Origin: Gemmatirosa kalamazoonensis
GTDB lineage: Bacteria; Gemmatimonadota; Gemmatimonadetes; Gemmatimonadales; Gemmatimonadaceae
DNA: 64,000 nucleotides
NCBI RefSeq assembly: GCF_000522985.1
Contig: NZ_CP007130.1
Span: 124,001-188,000 of the forward strand
Reading direction: 5' to 3'
The notes under the pieces: model-generated
What the model was told of the DNA's origin: nothing
Databases searched by the model: none
Seen by the model: only the letters and a program-made list of their open reading frames with translations
Translations under genes and position numbers: made by a program
In this document: one piece after another, positions 34,395 to 42,771 of the stretch
How positions within the stretch are numbered: position 1 is the stretch's first letter
How the letters are laid out: each line of letters opens with the position of its first letter

Positions 34395-35036
34395 TTACGG
34401 CGATCCGTCGAGGTGGATGATGCCGCGCTGGAGCGCGACCGTGACCGCCTCCGTGCGATCGTCCGCGCCGAGCTTCTCGAGGATGTTCTTGAGGTGGATC
34501 TTGATGGTCCCTTCGGTGCGCCCGAGGAGCTCCCCGATCTGCCGGTTGCTGAAGCCCTTCGCGACGAGCCGGAGGACCTCGGTCTCGCGCGGCGTCAGTT
34601 CGACGCGCGGCGTGTACTCCGCCAGCCTCGCCGCAACCGGCGCCGGGATGACGCGCTGGCCGCGGTGCACGGCCCTGATGGCGTGCAGCACTTCCGCGCG
34701 CAGCATGTCCTTCAGCAGGTATCCCTTCGCTCCCGCCTCGAGCGCGCGGTGGATGTCTTCGTCCCCGTCATAGGTCGTGAGGGCCACGATACGCGCGCGC
34801 GGGAACTCGGCGACGATCGCCCGGATCGCCGCGACGCCGTCCATGACGGGCATTCGCAAGTCCATCAGCGCCACGTCGGGCCGCAGCTCGCGATAACGCT
34901 CGATCGCCTCTTCCCCGTTGGTCGCTTCACCCACGACGAGCATGTCCGGCTGCGCCCCGATCACCGCCGCGAGCCCACTGCGGATGAGCGGGTGATCGTC
35001 GGCGGTGAGCACCGTCACGGGAGTCGGCGAATCCAT
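34395..35036 (-). CDS. Orphan NarL/FixJ-family response regulator
   Basis: A 213-residue regulator, compact and canonical. Receiver: TVLTADDHPLIRSGL, phospho-acceptor in VALMDLRMPVMDG, threonine in IVALTTYDGD, lysine in GYLLKDMLRAEVL. LuxR HTH: LTPRETEVLRLVAKGFSNRQ and RTEGTIKIHLKNILEKLG. No kinase gene is adjacent; a HisKA_3 kinase at 24843-26531 is of the right class to be its partner. The start at 35036 places the receiver directly after a six-residue leader. Divergent from the esterase gene, with a 207-bp intervening promoter region. Confidence 0.9.
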   Translation of the reverse strand: MDSPTPVTVLTADDHPLIRSGLAAVIGAQPDMLVVGEATNGEEAIERYRELRPDVALMDLRMPVMDGVAAIRAIVAEFPRARIVALTTYDGDEDIHRALEAGAKGYLLKDMLRAEVLHAIRAVHRGQRVIPAPVAARLAEYTPRVELTPRETEVLRLVAKGFSNRQIGELLGRTEGTIKIHLKNILEKLGADDRTEAVTVALQRGIIHLDGSP

Positions 35037-35243
35037 GAGACGTCCCGGTGAGTGTGGAACTCCCAGCACTGCCTTCTAAGAAGCGCGCTCGAGGCCGTGT
35101 CGCAATCCGACGACCGGAAGAGGGCCGCCTATCTCGTTCGAGATAGATGCCCGGACAGAGCCGGGGTCGGCAACCACGTCCAAGCATGCGACGCCGGGTA
35201 GGGCGACGTTCGCCGGGTCCGTTCGTCCCATTCGACAGGAGCG

Positions 35244-36263
35244 ATGACGATGATCGATCTCGCAAATCCCCAGCGAGCCCCACGGGTCGAGCAACAGCCG
35301 CCACACGCCGCGCGCGCGGCCATGGATCCGCTGGTTCGCCGAATCCTCGACGATCTGGAGGGTCAGTCGGGGCCGGCGCTGAACGAAATGGCTGTGGAGG
35401 AAGCGCGGGAAGTCGCAGCCATGATGGAGCGGAGTGACGCGCCCCTTCCAATGGTCGAAGTGGAGGAGCGCGTGCTGCCGACTGGTCGCCCGAACGGCGT
35501 CCGTTCGCGGATCGTACGCCCACCAGACGTTGCCGGCCCGCTCCCGGGCATCATGTACTTCCACGGCGGCGGGTGGGTCATGGGCGACGAGCGTACGCAT
35601 GACCGCATTGTGCGTGCGCTCGCGACGCAAGTCGGTGCGGCGGTAGTCTTCGTCGACTACACCCGCGCGCCGGAAGCGCGCTTCCCCGTCGCGATCGAGG
35701 AGTCCTACGTCGCCACCACGTGGATCGCCGAGCACGGCTTGTCGCTCGGCATCGACGGCACACGCCTCGCCGTCGTGGGCGACAGCGCCGGCGCGAACAT
35801 GGCCACCGTCGTGGCGCTGCTCGCCAGGCGACGCGGGGGGCCCCGGGTCGCGCTCCAGGTGCTCCTCTACCCCGCCACCGACGCGCGCATGGATACGCCG
35901 TCGTACGACGAGTTCGCCCGTGGCTTCTTCCTCACGCGCGAGATGATGGCATGGTCGTGGAACCACTATCTCCCGGACGTCACGGCACGTCAGCAGCCCA
36001 CCGCCTCGCCGCTACGCGCGACGCTCGACGAGTTGCGCGGCCTGCCGCCGGCGCTTGTGATCACCGCGGAGTACGACGTCCTGCGCGACGAGGGCGAGGC
36101 CTACGCCAGGAGACTCGCCGAAGCCGGCGTGCCGGTGACCGCGGTGCGATACCTGGGCGCGATTCACGACTTCGCAACGATGGCGCGCCTCGCCGACTCA
36201 CCCACGCAGCGCGCCGCGATCGCCCAGGCCGTGCACACGCTGCGCGACGCGCTCGGCGTATGA
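35244..36263 (+). CDS. Alpha/beta-hydrolase, HSL-type esterase
   Basis: A 339-residue esterase of the hormone-sensitive-lipase group. The oxyanion motif is in MYFHGGGWVMG, the nucleophile serine in VVGDSAGANMA, the acid in TAEYDVLRDEGEAYARRL and the histidine in GAIHDFATM. The length is typical. The ATG at 35244 has GGAG five to six bases upstream; a second ATG two codons later is possible. It hydrolyses short acyl esters in the family; substrate unknown. The stop overlaps the start of an oxidoreductase remnant (ATGA), so an original two-gene operon is likely. Confidence 0.9.
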   Translation: MTMIDLANPQRAPRVEQQPPHAARAAMDPLVRRILDDLEGQSGPALNEMAVEEAREVAAMMERSDAPLPMVEVEERVLPTGRPNGVRSRIVRPPDVAGPLPGIMYFHGGGWVMGDERTHDRIVRALATQVGAAVVFVDYTRAPEARFPVAIEESYVATTWIAEHGLSLGIDGTRLAVVGDSAGANMATVVALLARRRGGPRVALQVLLYPATDARMDTPSYDEFARGFFLTREMMAWSWNHYLPDVTARQQPTASPLRATLDELRGLPPALVITAEYDVLRDEGEAYARRLAEAGVPVTAVRYLGAIHDFATMARLADSPTQRAAIAQAVHTLRDALGV

Positions 36264-36452
36264 CGCCATCGCACTTCGACGCGCTGATCATCGGGTCGGG
36301 CCAGGCGGGTACGCCGCTCGCCGTTGCCCTCGCGCGCCGGACGCCGCACCGCCCCGGTCGAGTGCTCCCAGGTCGGCGGCACGTCTGTTAACGTCGTCTG
36401 CAACCCGACGAAGACGAACATGCGAGAATCCGCACGGGCGCGTGCTGCCTAA
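36260..36452 (+). pseudogene. Remnant of an FAD-dependent disulfide oxidoreductase
   Basis: The first 43 codons (MTPSHFDALIIGSGQAG, then TPLAVALARR) encode the dinucleotide-binding start of a mercuric-reductase-like flavoprotein, but stop near 36391. Another frame continues the family pattern as VGGTSVNVVCNPTKTN, where relatives carry GGTCVNxGCxPTK; the first redox cysteine is serine here. The reading then runs into a GCGAGAATCC-GCCTAACG element and ends on TAA inside the octamer. Truncated to about 60 codons and frameshifted. Its ATG overlaps the esterase stop. Confidence 0.85.
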
Positions 36453-36454
36453 CG
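36422..36454 (+). repeat. Composite intergenic element at a gene breakpoint
   Basis: GCGAGAATCC (36422-36431), 15 bp, GCCTAACG (36447-36454). It falls exactly where the oxidoreductase remnant loses similarity to its family. Confidence 0.65.
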
Positions 36455-36705
36455 ATTGACGCCCGCGTCCGCGCCAAACAGTTGCCTCTCTTCAGCGAAC
36501 GCGCGGCTCAGTGAATCCTGAAGCGCAAGACGGACGGCACGGCCGTGCCCCTCCCGACCGGCCGCATCTCGCGCCGCCACGCGGTGACACGTATCGTTGC
36601 CGCGCCGCACGGACCGCGTCCCCGCGGGCGCAATTGCGGCGTGATTGCGCGGCGACCCGTTCGCCGCCCGTGGGAGGCGGCGCCCATCCCGGCTCCAAGG
36701 ATGTC

Positions 36706-38232
36706 ATGCGCAGCGGTACGATCGCACGCGCGCTGGTGTTGGCATCGCTCGCTCCGCCGCTCGCTGGGCCGGGTGCGGAGCGCGTCGTGCGCGACTCGAG
36801 CACGGCCGGCCCGGCGACCGTTTCGGTGTTCGTCGGTACGCGCCGCGCGACCCCGCTCGCCCCCGCGCTCGCGGGCTACAACGTCGCACTCATGGGCGTC
36901 GCGCTCACGTATACTGACCGCGATCTCGCGGCGGCGGCGCGCCGACTCAGCCCGGGGTGGCTCCGCTACCCCGCCGGCACGCGCGGCGAGGCGTTCGACT
37001 GGCGGACGGGACGCAGCCATCAGGCGTGGGTCGACGCCGTGACCGGCACGGTCGGGCCGGCCGACCGGCCGTTCTTCCGCGACATGCTCCAGAGCGCGCT
37101 CGTGGCGCTCGAGGCGAAGGGGGGCGAGCGCGTCGACGACGCGGCCGCCTTCGCCCGCGCGGCCGGGGCGCGAGGGCTCGTGGTCTGCGTGAACGTCTAC
37201 AGCGACACACCTGCGTCGGCAGGCGACTTCGCCGGCTACGCGCGTGCGCACGACATCCGCGTGCTCGCGTGGGAGCTCGGCAACGAGCCGTACTTCAACC
37301 GGCGCCGCTTCGCGACCGGCGCCGCGTACGCCGCCGCGATGCGCCCGTTCGCCGAGGCGATCCGGCGCGCGGATCCGACGGCGACCGTCGCCGTCTCGAT
37401 GAGCGACGCTGGCTTCCAGGACCACGCGTGGGACGACGCGCTCGGCGCGTTCCGGCCGCGCTACTGGGACGCGGTCGTGTACCATCACTACCCGACCGTG
37501 TCGGGCGCGCCGGCGCGCATGATGGCTGCGCTGAACGGCGTGCTCGCCGACAATACCTCGGCGTACGTCGAGCGCGAGGTGCGCCCGCGCTTCGGAGCGA
37601 TGCCGGTGATGATCACCGAGAGCGGCCCGCAGGACGGCCCGGCACCCGGCATGTCGGGCACGCTGTACGGCGGCATCTGGTCCGCCGAATACGCGCTGCG
37701 CGTGTCGGGGCTCCCGCAGGTCACACGCTTCGGCGTGCACCAGCTGGTCGGTCCCGCCGGCGTGGTCGGCGGCGAGGCCACCGGCGTTTCCGCCCGGCGC
37801 GGCGCGCTCACCACCAGCGCGCAAGGCGCGGCCTACGCCGTCGCCGCGTCGGCCATCAACTCCGCGAGCGGCGTCTACGCGACGCACGTGGAGGGCGGCG
37901 GCACGGTGCGCCGCGACGGCGATCACGGTGCCGACATGGCGATGCCCGCCGTGTACGCGCAGGCCTATCGGCGGCGCGACGGCGACGCGGTCGTCGTCAC
38001 CAACAAAGGGCCGCGCGCCGAGGTGCTCGCACTCGTCGTCGACGGACGGGCCGTCGCGTCGTCGCTGCGCGTGCTCACCGTCACCGGGCCGTCGCCGACC
38101 GCGAGCAACCGACCCGGGCGCGAGCGCGTGACGGCGACGACGTCGGTCGCGTCCCGCACGGTGCGCATCCCGCCGTACGCGGTGGTGGAGATCGTCTGGG
38201 GCGCGGCGAGGGGAATCGATAAGACACGTTAG
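36706..38232 (+). CDS. Secreted clan GH-A glycoside hydrolase
   Basis: A 508-residue exported enzyme. The ATG at 36706 has AAGGA upstream and begins a signal peptide (GTIARALVLASLAPPLAG). The fold appears to be a (beta/alpha)8 barrel: the acid/base glutamate is in AWELGNEPYF near residue 193 and the nucleophile in VMITESGP near residue 305. GWLRYPAGTRGEAFDWRTG at the barrel start recalls arabinofuranosidase (GH51) and GH79 enzymes. A C-terminal beta-sandwich ends in IPPYAVVEIVW. The exact family and substrate are not determined. The stop TAG is part of CGTTAGGC (38227-38234). Confidence 0.8.
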   Translation: MRSGTIARALVLASLAPPLAGPGAERVVRDSSTAGPATVSVFVGTRRATPLAPALAGYNVALMGVALTYTDRDLAAAARRLSPGWLRYPAGTRGEAFDWRTGRSHQAWVDAVTGTVGPADRPFFRDMLQSALVALEAKGGERVDDAAAFARAAGARGLVVCVNVYSDTPASAGDFAGYARAHDIRVLAWELGNEPYFNRRRFATGAAYAAAMRPFAEAIRRADPTATVAVSMSDAGFQDHAWDDALGAFRPRYWDAVVYHHYPTVSGAPARMMAALNGVLADNTSAYVEREVRPRFGAMPVMITESGPQDGPAPGMSGTLYGGIWSAEYALRVSGLPQVTRFGVHQLVGPAGVVGGEATGVSARRGALTTSAQGAAYAVAASAINSASGVYATHVEGGGTVRRDGDHGADMAMPAVYAQAYRRRDGDAVVVTNKGPRAEVLALVVDGRAVASSLRVLTVTGPSPTASNRPGRERVTATTSVASRTVRIPPYAVVEIVWGAARGIDKTR

Positions 38233-38272
38233 GCACCCGGCGTCACCCTGGTCCGGTCTGCTACTCGCCACG

Positions 38273-39472
38273 ATGCTCTGCCTCGGCTGCTCGACGCCCG
38301 GCCGGAGCGCCTCCGCTCACGCGCCCGCCCGCTATCTGTTCGTCTGGGCGGGCCCACACGGCGCGGACGGCGCCGGCGCCGAGGACTTCGTGGCCGTCCT
38401 CGACGCCGACGCGAAGAGCCCGACGTACGGCCGCGTGCTCGCGACGCGCGCCGTCGGCACCGCCGGCGCGATGGCGCACCACACCGAGCTCGCGCTGCCG
38501 GTGGGGCATCCGCTCTTCGCCAGCGACTACGAGACCGGGCAGGTCTTCCTGCTCGACGTCAGCGCGCCGCTCGCGCCACGCGTGACCGCGCGCATCGACC
38601 AGGTGCCGGGGTACCGGCGCCCGCACAGCTTCGCGCGGCTGCCGAACGGTCACGTGCTCGCCACGTTGCAGTACGGCGACGGCGCACGGCCGGGCGACCC
38701 GGGCGGGCTCGCCGAGTTCGACGCCGCCGGCCGGCTGCTCCGCACACGCTCCGCGGCCGACGCGGCGTTCCCCGGCGCCCGCATCCGGCCGAACGGCGTC
38801 GAGCTGCTGCCGGGGATCGACCGCGCGGTGACGACGAGCATGCCGATGGACGACGAGCGCACCGCCGACGTCGTGCAGGTGTGGCGGCTTTCCGACCTCA
38901 GGCTGCTGCACACGCTCGCGCTGCCGGTGGCGTCGGGCGACACGGTCACGCACATGCCGTACGACGCGCGCACGCTGCCCAACGGCCGCTCGGTGATGGT
39001 GAACACGTATTACTGCGAGCTGTACCGCCTCGCGGGCCTCGACGACGAGCGGCCGCGCCTCGAGCGCGTCAGGCTCGCGCGCCCGATCCCCGGTGAGGGG
39101 TGCGCGGTCACCGCGGTCGCCGGGCACTTCCTGATCGTCCCCGCCGCGACTGCGCACGAGGTCGTCAGCTTCGACGTGACCGACGCCGCTCGGCCAGTCG
39201 AGGTCTCGTCGCTCCGCGTGGACTCGACGTTCTTCCCGCACTGGGTGGGCGTGGACCCGGGAAGCGACCGGCTCGTGATCAACAGCTCCGAGCTCGGCGA
39301 GCCGCGCGTGCTGCTCGCCCGGCTGGATCGAGCGACGGGGCGGCTGTCGTGGGACGCGCGGTTCCGGGACGCGGGCTCGGGCCGCGCGGGCGTGAGCCTC
39401 GACCGCGAGGTGTGGCGGCGCGCGGGGCGAGCCCCGATCGCGCACGCGGCCGTGTTCGGGGGTGGGCGGTGA
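38273..39472 (+). CDS. SBP56-like beta-propeller lipoprotein
   Basis: A 399-residue (or slightly longer) exported protein. The in-frame residues before this ATG (SGLLLAT) and LCLGC would together make a lipoprotein signal, so the true start may be a non-ATG codon 8-20 residues upstream, overlapping the preceding stop. The body has repeated beta-strand blades (FVAVLDADAKSPTYGRVLAT, PLFASDYETGQVFLLDVS, PNGHVLATLQYG, VQVWRLSDLRLLHTL) like selenium-binding protein 56/methanethiol oxidase, but key motifs could not be confirmed. It follows the glycosidase closely and is probably cotranscribed. Confidence 0.68.
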   Translation: MLCLGCSTPGRSASAHAPARYLFVWAGPHGADGAGAEDFVAVLDADAKSPTYGRVLATRAVGTAGAMAHHTELALPVGHPLFASDYETGQVFLLDVSAPLAPRVTARIDQVPGYRRPHSFARLPNGHVLATLQYGDGARPGDPGGLAEFDAAGRLLRTRSAADAAFPGARIRPNGVELLPGIDRAVTTSMPMDDERTADVVQVWRLSDLRLLHTLALPVASGDTVTHMPYDARTLPNGRSVMVNTYYCELYRLAGLDDERPRLERVRLARPIPGEGCAVTAVAGHFLIVPAATAHEVVSFDVTDAARPVEVSSLRVDSTFFPHWVGVDPGSDRLVINSSELGEPRVLLARLDRATGRLSWDARFRDAGSGRAGVSLDREVWRRAGRAPIAHAAVFGGGR

Positions 39473-39625
39473 CGAAGCGAGCGTGCCCCGCGGCGCCGAC
39501 GTGCTCCCTGCGATTCGGGCTGGCGGGTAGGCTCGGGATCTACGCCCCGGCGCGACACTCCATCGCAGAGCCGGCGGGGCTCACGCGTGCAACGTGGGTG
39601 CGCGTCGCGATCGGCCGCGTGGGGC

Positions 39626-39725
39626 GCCTAACGCACGGTCATTCAGTGAACCGCGCGCAACGCCGCCTGACGCCCGACGCGCGGGTTGCGCTACGCGCGA
39701 GAATCTCGACGATCGCGCGTTAGGC
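39626..39725. repeat. 100-bp imperfect palindrome bounded by inverted octamers (attC-like)
   Basis: GCCTAACG (39626-39633) and CGTTAGGC (39718-39725) are exact reverse complements. Inside, GCACGGTC can pair with GATCGCGC with mismatches, CGCGCG pairs with CGCGCG, and GCAAC faces GTTGC nearer the centre. The ends fit the integron attC core pattern (RYYYAAC at one end, GTTRRRY at the other) and the size fits an attC site. No integrase is in the window. Confidence 0.5.
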
Positions 39726-39730
39726 TGCCC

Positions 39731-39763
39731 GCGAGAAGCCGAGCGTTCGCGTGCCGCCTAACG
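39731..39763 (+). repeat. Composite intergenic element
   Basis: GCGAGAAGCC (39731-39740), 15 bp, GCCTAACG (39756-39763), directly after the palindrome's right end. Another octamer follows at 39821-39828. Confidence 0.6.
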
Positions 39764-39945
39764 GCAACCGCTCGCCTCGACGCGAGACACCGAATCATCG
39801 AGGTCCCGGTCCCGCGAGACGCCTAACGACAACGACTCCCCGTCCGAATCGCGTCCGCTCCGCGTCGTCCACCACTGCCACCTCGTCGACGTCCGCGGCG
39901 GCAGCGACCGACGCCGGCAGCACGCGGAACTCGAGCGCGATCAGC

Positions 39946-40806
39946 TCACTTCGCGGCGACGGTGAACTCCTGCACCATGCCGTGCATCTCGTGCGGCTTG
40001 CCGTCCTTCGCGTCCGGGATGAAGCACGCCACGCTGTATCGACCGGGCGTGAGCGTCGTCGTGAACGTGCCCGTGCGGCCCCTGCCGAGGCCCGCCATAC
40101 CGGGCGCCGGCGCGAGCGGCGGCGGTCCCTTCTGCCCGCCCTCGAACCACGCATCGACGTCCTTCATCGTCTTCCCCGGCGCGAGCTTCACGAACGCAGC
40201 CTCGTGCTCCTGCATGCCGACGTTCGCCACCTGGATGACGTGCCGCCCCGCGGTGAGCGGCTTGGAGAACTTGAAGCCGTACTCGAAGACCTCGAGGCGC
40301 ACGTCGGGCGCGGGCTCGGGCGCGGACAGCGTCACGGCGCGCGCCGGTGCGACGCCCAGCGCGGAGACGGTGAGCGCGTGCATCATCCCCTTCGCCATGT
40401 GCGGCACCGTCTCCCCGGGCGACGGGACCCAGCACACGAAGATGTAGTTGCCCGGCTCGAGCGTGACCGTGGCCTCGATCGTCTGCCCCGGCCCGGCGGC
40501 GTTCGGCCCCCCGGCCCCAACTGCCCACGGCGTCGGCCGGTTGGCCTTTATTGCGGCCGCGTAGTCGGCCAGCGTCTTCCCGTTCGTCAGCTCGAGGATC
40601 GAGATCTGGTGGACCTCGCGGCCGTCGTTCACGAGCCGGAACGTCGTGGTGCCGGCGGCGATGCGCGCCGGCGCGATGAAGGCGAACTCCTTGGCATGGA
40701 CGGTGACGACGGGAGTCGTGAACGCCTTCGACGCGGTCGCAGCGTCTCCGACCGCGGGAAACGCGACGGCGGCGACGAACAGGGCGGTAGGGGCGGTTCG
40801 GAGCAT
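39946..40806 (-). CDS. Exported protein with two cupredoxin-like domains
   Basis: A 286-residue exported protein with a short signal peptide (LFVAAVAFPAVGDA). Two beta-sandwich domains show cupredoxin-like features: domain 1 (about 30-155) with TTTFRLVNDGREVHQISILE, then NYIFVCWVPSPGETVPHMAKGM; domain 2 (about 170-285) with HVIQVANVGMQEHEAAFVKL, then RYSVACFIPDAKDGKPHEMHGM. The pattern of His early, then Cys and His/Met late, would suit copper binding in each domain. The role may be electron transfer or metal sensing. A SnoaL-like gene ends 51 bp upstream on the same strand. Confidence 0.8.
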   Translation of the reverse strand: MLRTAPTALFVAAVAFPAVGDAATASKAFTTPVVTVHAKEFAFIAPARIAAGTTTFRLVNDGREVHQISILELTNGKTLADYAAAIKANRPTPWAVGAGGPNAAGPGQTIEATVTLEPGNYIFVCWVPSPGETVPHMAKGMMHALTVSALGVAPARAVTLSAPEPAPDVRLEVFEYGFKFSKPLTAGRHVIQVANVGMQEHEAAFVKLAPGKTMKDVDAWFEGGQKGPPPLAPAPGMAGLGRGRTGTFTTTLTPGRYSVACFIPDAKDGKPHEMHGMVQEFTVAAK

Positions 40807-40857
40807 GGCGCCTTTTCTTGGGAGGGACGAGGTTCCGGCAGGTGCGCTGCGGAGGGC

Positions 40858-41343
40858 CTATCGGTCACGAGGAGGCGGGAAGCCCGTGGCGTCATACGCG
40901 GGGACGTCGTCGTTCTCCGCCTTGGGGTCGATCACGGTGTTCTGGAAGTGCACGATCTTCCAGACGCCCTCGCGCTTGACCATCGTGAACGACGCTCGCG
41001 TCTTCGCCGCAGCCACCCACGGGTACCGCGGGTCGAGGGACGCTCCGAAATGCAGGGTCGCGACGGCCACCGCCACGTCAGGCGCGATCGACCGGATCAT
41101 CACGGTATCGACGCTGGCGCTGGTCGTAGCAAACATGCCCTTGTGGATCGCGACGTGGCCCTTATAGACAGTCGCCTTGCCGCGCCAATGGTGGCCGACC
41201 ACGTTGATCCACTCCACGTCCTCGGCATCGAGATCGTGCATGGCTTGCATGTCATGCCGAGTCCAGGAGTTCGCGAAGGCGTTCACGATGGCCCGGACGG
41301 CCGATTCATCCTCGGCACTGAGCGCTGGCGGCGTGTTCGTCAT
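40858..41343 (-). CDS. SnoaL/DUF4440-like protein (SgcJ/EcaC type)
   Basis: A 161-residue NTF2-like protein: ESAVRAIVNAFANSWTRHDM, HDLDAEDVEWINVVGHHWRG, and KREGVWKIVHFQNTVI are typical of SgcJ/EcaC-type DUF4440 proteins. No signal peptide. Function unknown; many relatives are annotated as oxidoreductases without evidence. Precedes the cupredoxin gene and is probably cotranscribed with it. Confidence 0.82.
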   Translation of the reverse strand: MTNTPPALSAEDESAVRAIVNAFANSWTRHDMQAMHDLDAEDVEWINVVGHHWRGKATVYKGHVAIHKGMFATTSASVDTVMIRSIAPDVAVAVATLHFGASLDPRYPWVAAAKTRASFTMVKREGVWKIVHFQNTVIDPKAENDDVPAYDATGFPPPRDR

Positions 41344-41497
41344 CTCGGCGTTCGAGGCGCGGCATCCTGAAAGGCAACAGCGGCGCGCACGGCCAACACG
41401 GTTCGCTCCATGAAGAGCCTCCCCGTGCGAGGCTCAGTAGGGAGAGTGGCGAGTCCCGCTGGAGCGAGATAGTAAGAATGCGACGCCCGGCGACGAA

Positions 41498-42343
41498 TCA
41501 GTCGCGGCGCGGGCGGTCGGCCGTCGCGTAGAACGTGTGAAACGCGGGGAGATCGCTGAGGCGCGCGAGGAGTCGCGACGGGGACTCACCCGTGAAGGCA
41601 CGACAGTCGTGAACCAGGTGCATCTGGTCGTAGTAGTCGTGATCCGAGGCGATGCGGCTCCACGCGCGGCCGGGATGCCGGAGCTTGTGATCCAGGACGG
41701 CGTTGAACCGGATGATGCGCGCGTAGAGCTTCGGCGGCACGCCGACGTGCCTCAGGAAACGCCGCTCGAACTGCCGGGTCGATAGCCCGGTATCGCTCGC
41801 CATCGCCGAGACGCGTTGCACACCGTGGCGCGCGAACAGGCCGTTCGCGGCGCACCCGACCGGATCCGGACGACCGTGGTCGCGGAGCAGGCGGATCAGG
41901 TGTGCTTCGGCGAGCCGGATGCGCTCGACAAAGCTCGGAGTCTCGCCGAGCCGCCGCTCGAGCGCCGAGACCTCGGGCCCGATGACGCCGTGCGCGTCGT
42001 ACGCGGCGTCCGCCAGCTCCGTCATGGGGACGCCGAACAGCCGGTGGAAGCCGGACGGCTGGAAATGGATCGTGAAGTGATCGATGCGCCCGAGGGCCGA
42101 CAGGCCGGGTCGCGCGTATGATTGCGGTCCGACCACGACCACACGAGGCGTTGGGTCGGTCTGGCCGGACCCACAGCGAAGGGCGCGATAGCCGTCCGCG
42201 AAGGAGAACGTCAGGAGCTGCTTGGGGCGCGCCGGCAGCGGGATGACGAGCGAGGCCCCGTCGACCCGCCCCGTCGTCATGCCGTACGCCCAGCCGTACG
42301 GCCTCAACACCGCGCTCGGCGGCGCCATTCTCGTCTGAAGCAT
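41498..42343 (-). CDS. AraC-family regulator with DUF6597-like domain
   Basis: A 281-residue regulator. The N-terminal domain (VLRPYGWAYG, VIPLPARPKQLLTFSFADGY, IHFQPSGFHRLFGVPM) matches the sensory domain common in this AraC subgroup, and the C-terminal HTH includes VSAMASDTGLSTRQFERRFL and IASDHDYYDQMHLVHDCRAF. The ATG at 42343 has GGAGGG seven bases upstream; a GTG-type extension to 42424 is unsupported. Ends 154 bp upstream of the SnoaL gene on the same strand. Confidence 0.87.
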   Translation of the reverse strand: MLQTRMAPPSAVLRPYGWAYGMTTGRVDGASLVIPLPARPKQLLTFSFADGYRALRCGSGQTDPTPRVVVVGPQSYARPGLSALGRIDHFTIHFQPSGFHRLFGVPMTELADAAYDAHGVIGPEVSALERRLGETPSFVERIRLAEAHLIRLLRDHGRPDPVGCAANGLFARHGVQRVSAMASDTGLSTRQFERRFLRHVGVPPKLYARIIRFNAVLDHKLRHPGRAWSRIASDHDYYDQMHLVHDCRAFTGESPSRLLARLSDLPAFHTFYATADRPRRD

Positions 42344-42555
42344 ACGCGCCCTCCGCCGGGATCGGTCGAGAGAGGATACGCCCAGACGTTTTCCCGCGCC
42401 ATTGCGCAGGTCGTTCACCACCACCCAGCGCCCGATCGGCCGCCGAGAAGCGTGACGCCGTCGGGTGAGCTACGAGCGAGGGGCCGGAGATCCACGTGAC
42501 GCGGAACGGTGTGCGCTACGCTACGCGAGGCGCCCGACGCACACGCGAGTCGCGC

Positions 42556-42592
42556 TACGCGCGAGAATCCTGTGCTCGCGCGATGCCTAACG
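42556..42592 (+). repeat. Composite intergenic element
   Basis: TACGCGCGAGAATCC (42556-42570), 14 bp, GCCTAACG (42585-42592). GCGCTACGCGCGAGAATC is shared almost exactly with the copy near 39690. Confidence 0.65.
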
Positions 42593-42722
42593 GCCGCGTT
42601 GCGCGATATGAGACGTGCGTCTACTTCCGCAGCGCGACGAGAGTGGTCGGTCGTGTGCACCGGTACAAGGGACGCTACAAGCACCAGGGCCTCTCGTTTT
42701 GGAAGGTGCCGATCGCGGCACC

Positions 42723-42758
42723 GGCCTGAGGCAGGACCGCGGCGGCGCTGCCTCGGCC
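42723..42758. terminator. Hairpin terminator downstream of the ABC-F gene
   Basis: GGCCTGAGGCAG (42723-42734) pairs with CTGCCTCGGCC (42748-42758) with one bulge around a GC-rich loop, 14 bp past the end of the leftward ABC-F gene. Confidence 0.6.
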
Positions 42759-42771
42759 AGCGCTTCGGCGA

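Larger units (their letters stand above)
39473..39945. other. Intergenic region with clustered octamers
   Basis: A 473-bp region between convergent genes, without a supported gene. It carries four exact octamers (39626, 39718, 39756, 39821), two GCGAGAA motifs and the 100-bp imperfect palindrome at 39626-39725: the densest repeat cluster in the window. Confidence 0.65.
42344..42771. other. Intergenic region with repeat and weak small frame
   Basis: Contains a composite repeat (42556-42592) and, rightward, an open frame ending at 42729 whose last 45 residues (ARYETCVYFRSATRVVGRVH, then RYKGRYKHQGLSFWKV) look protein-like but lack a clear start, ribosome site or family. A hairpin (42723-42758) closes the region. 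Confidence 0.45.
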
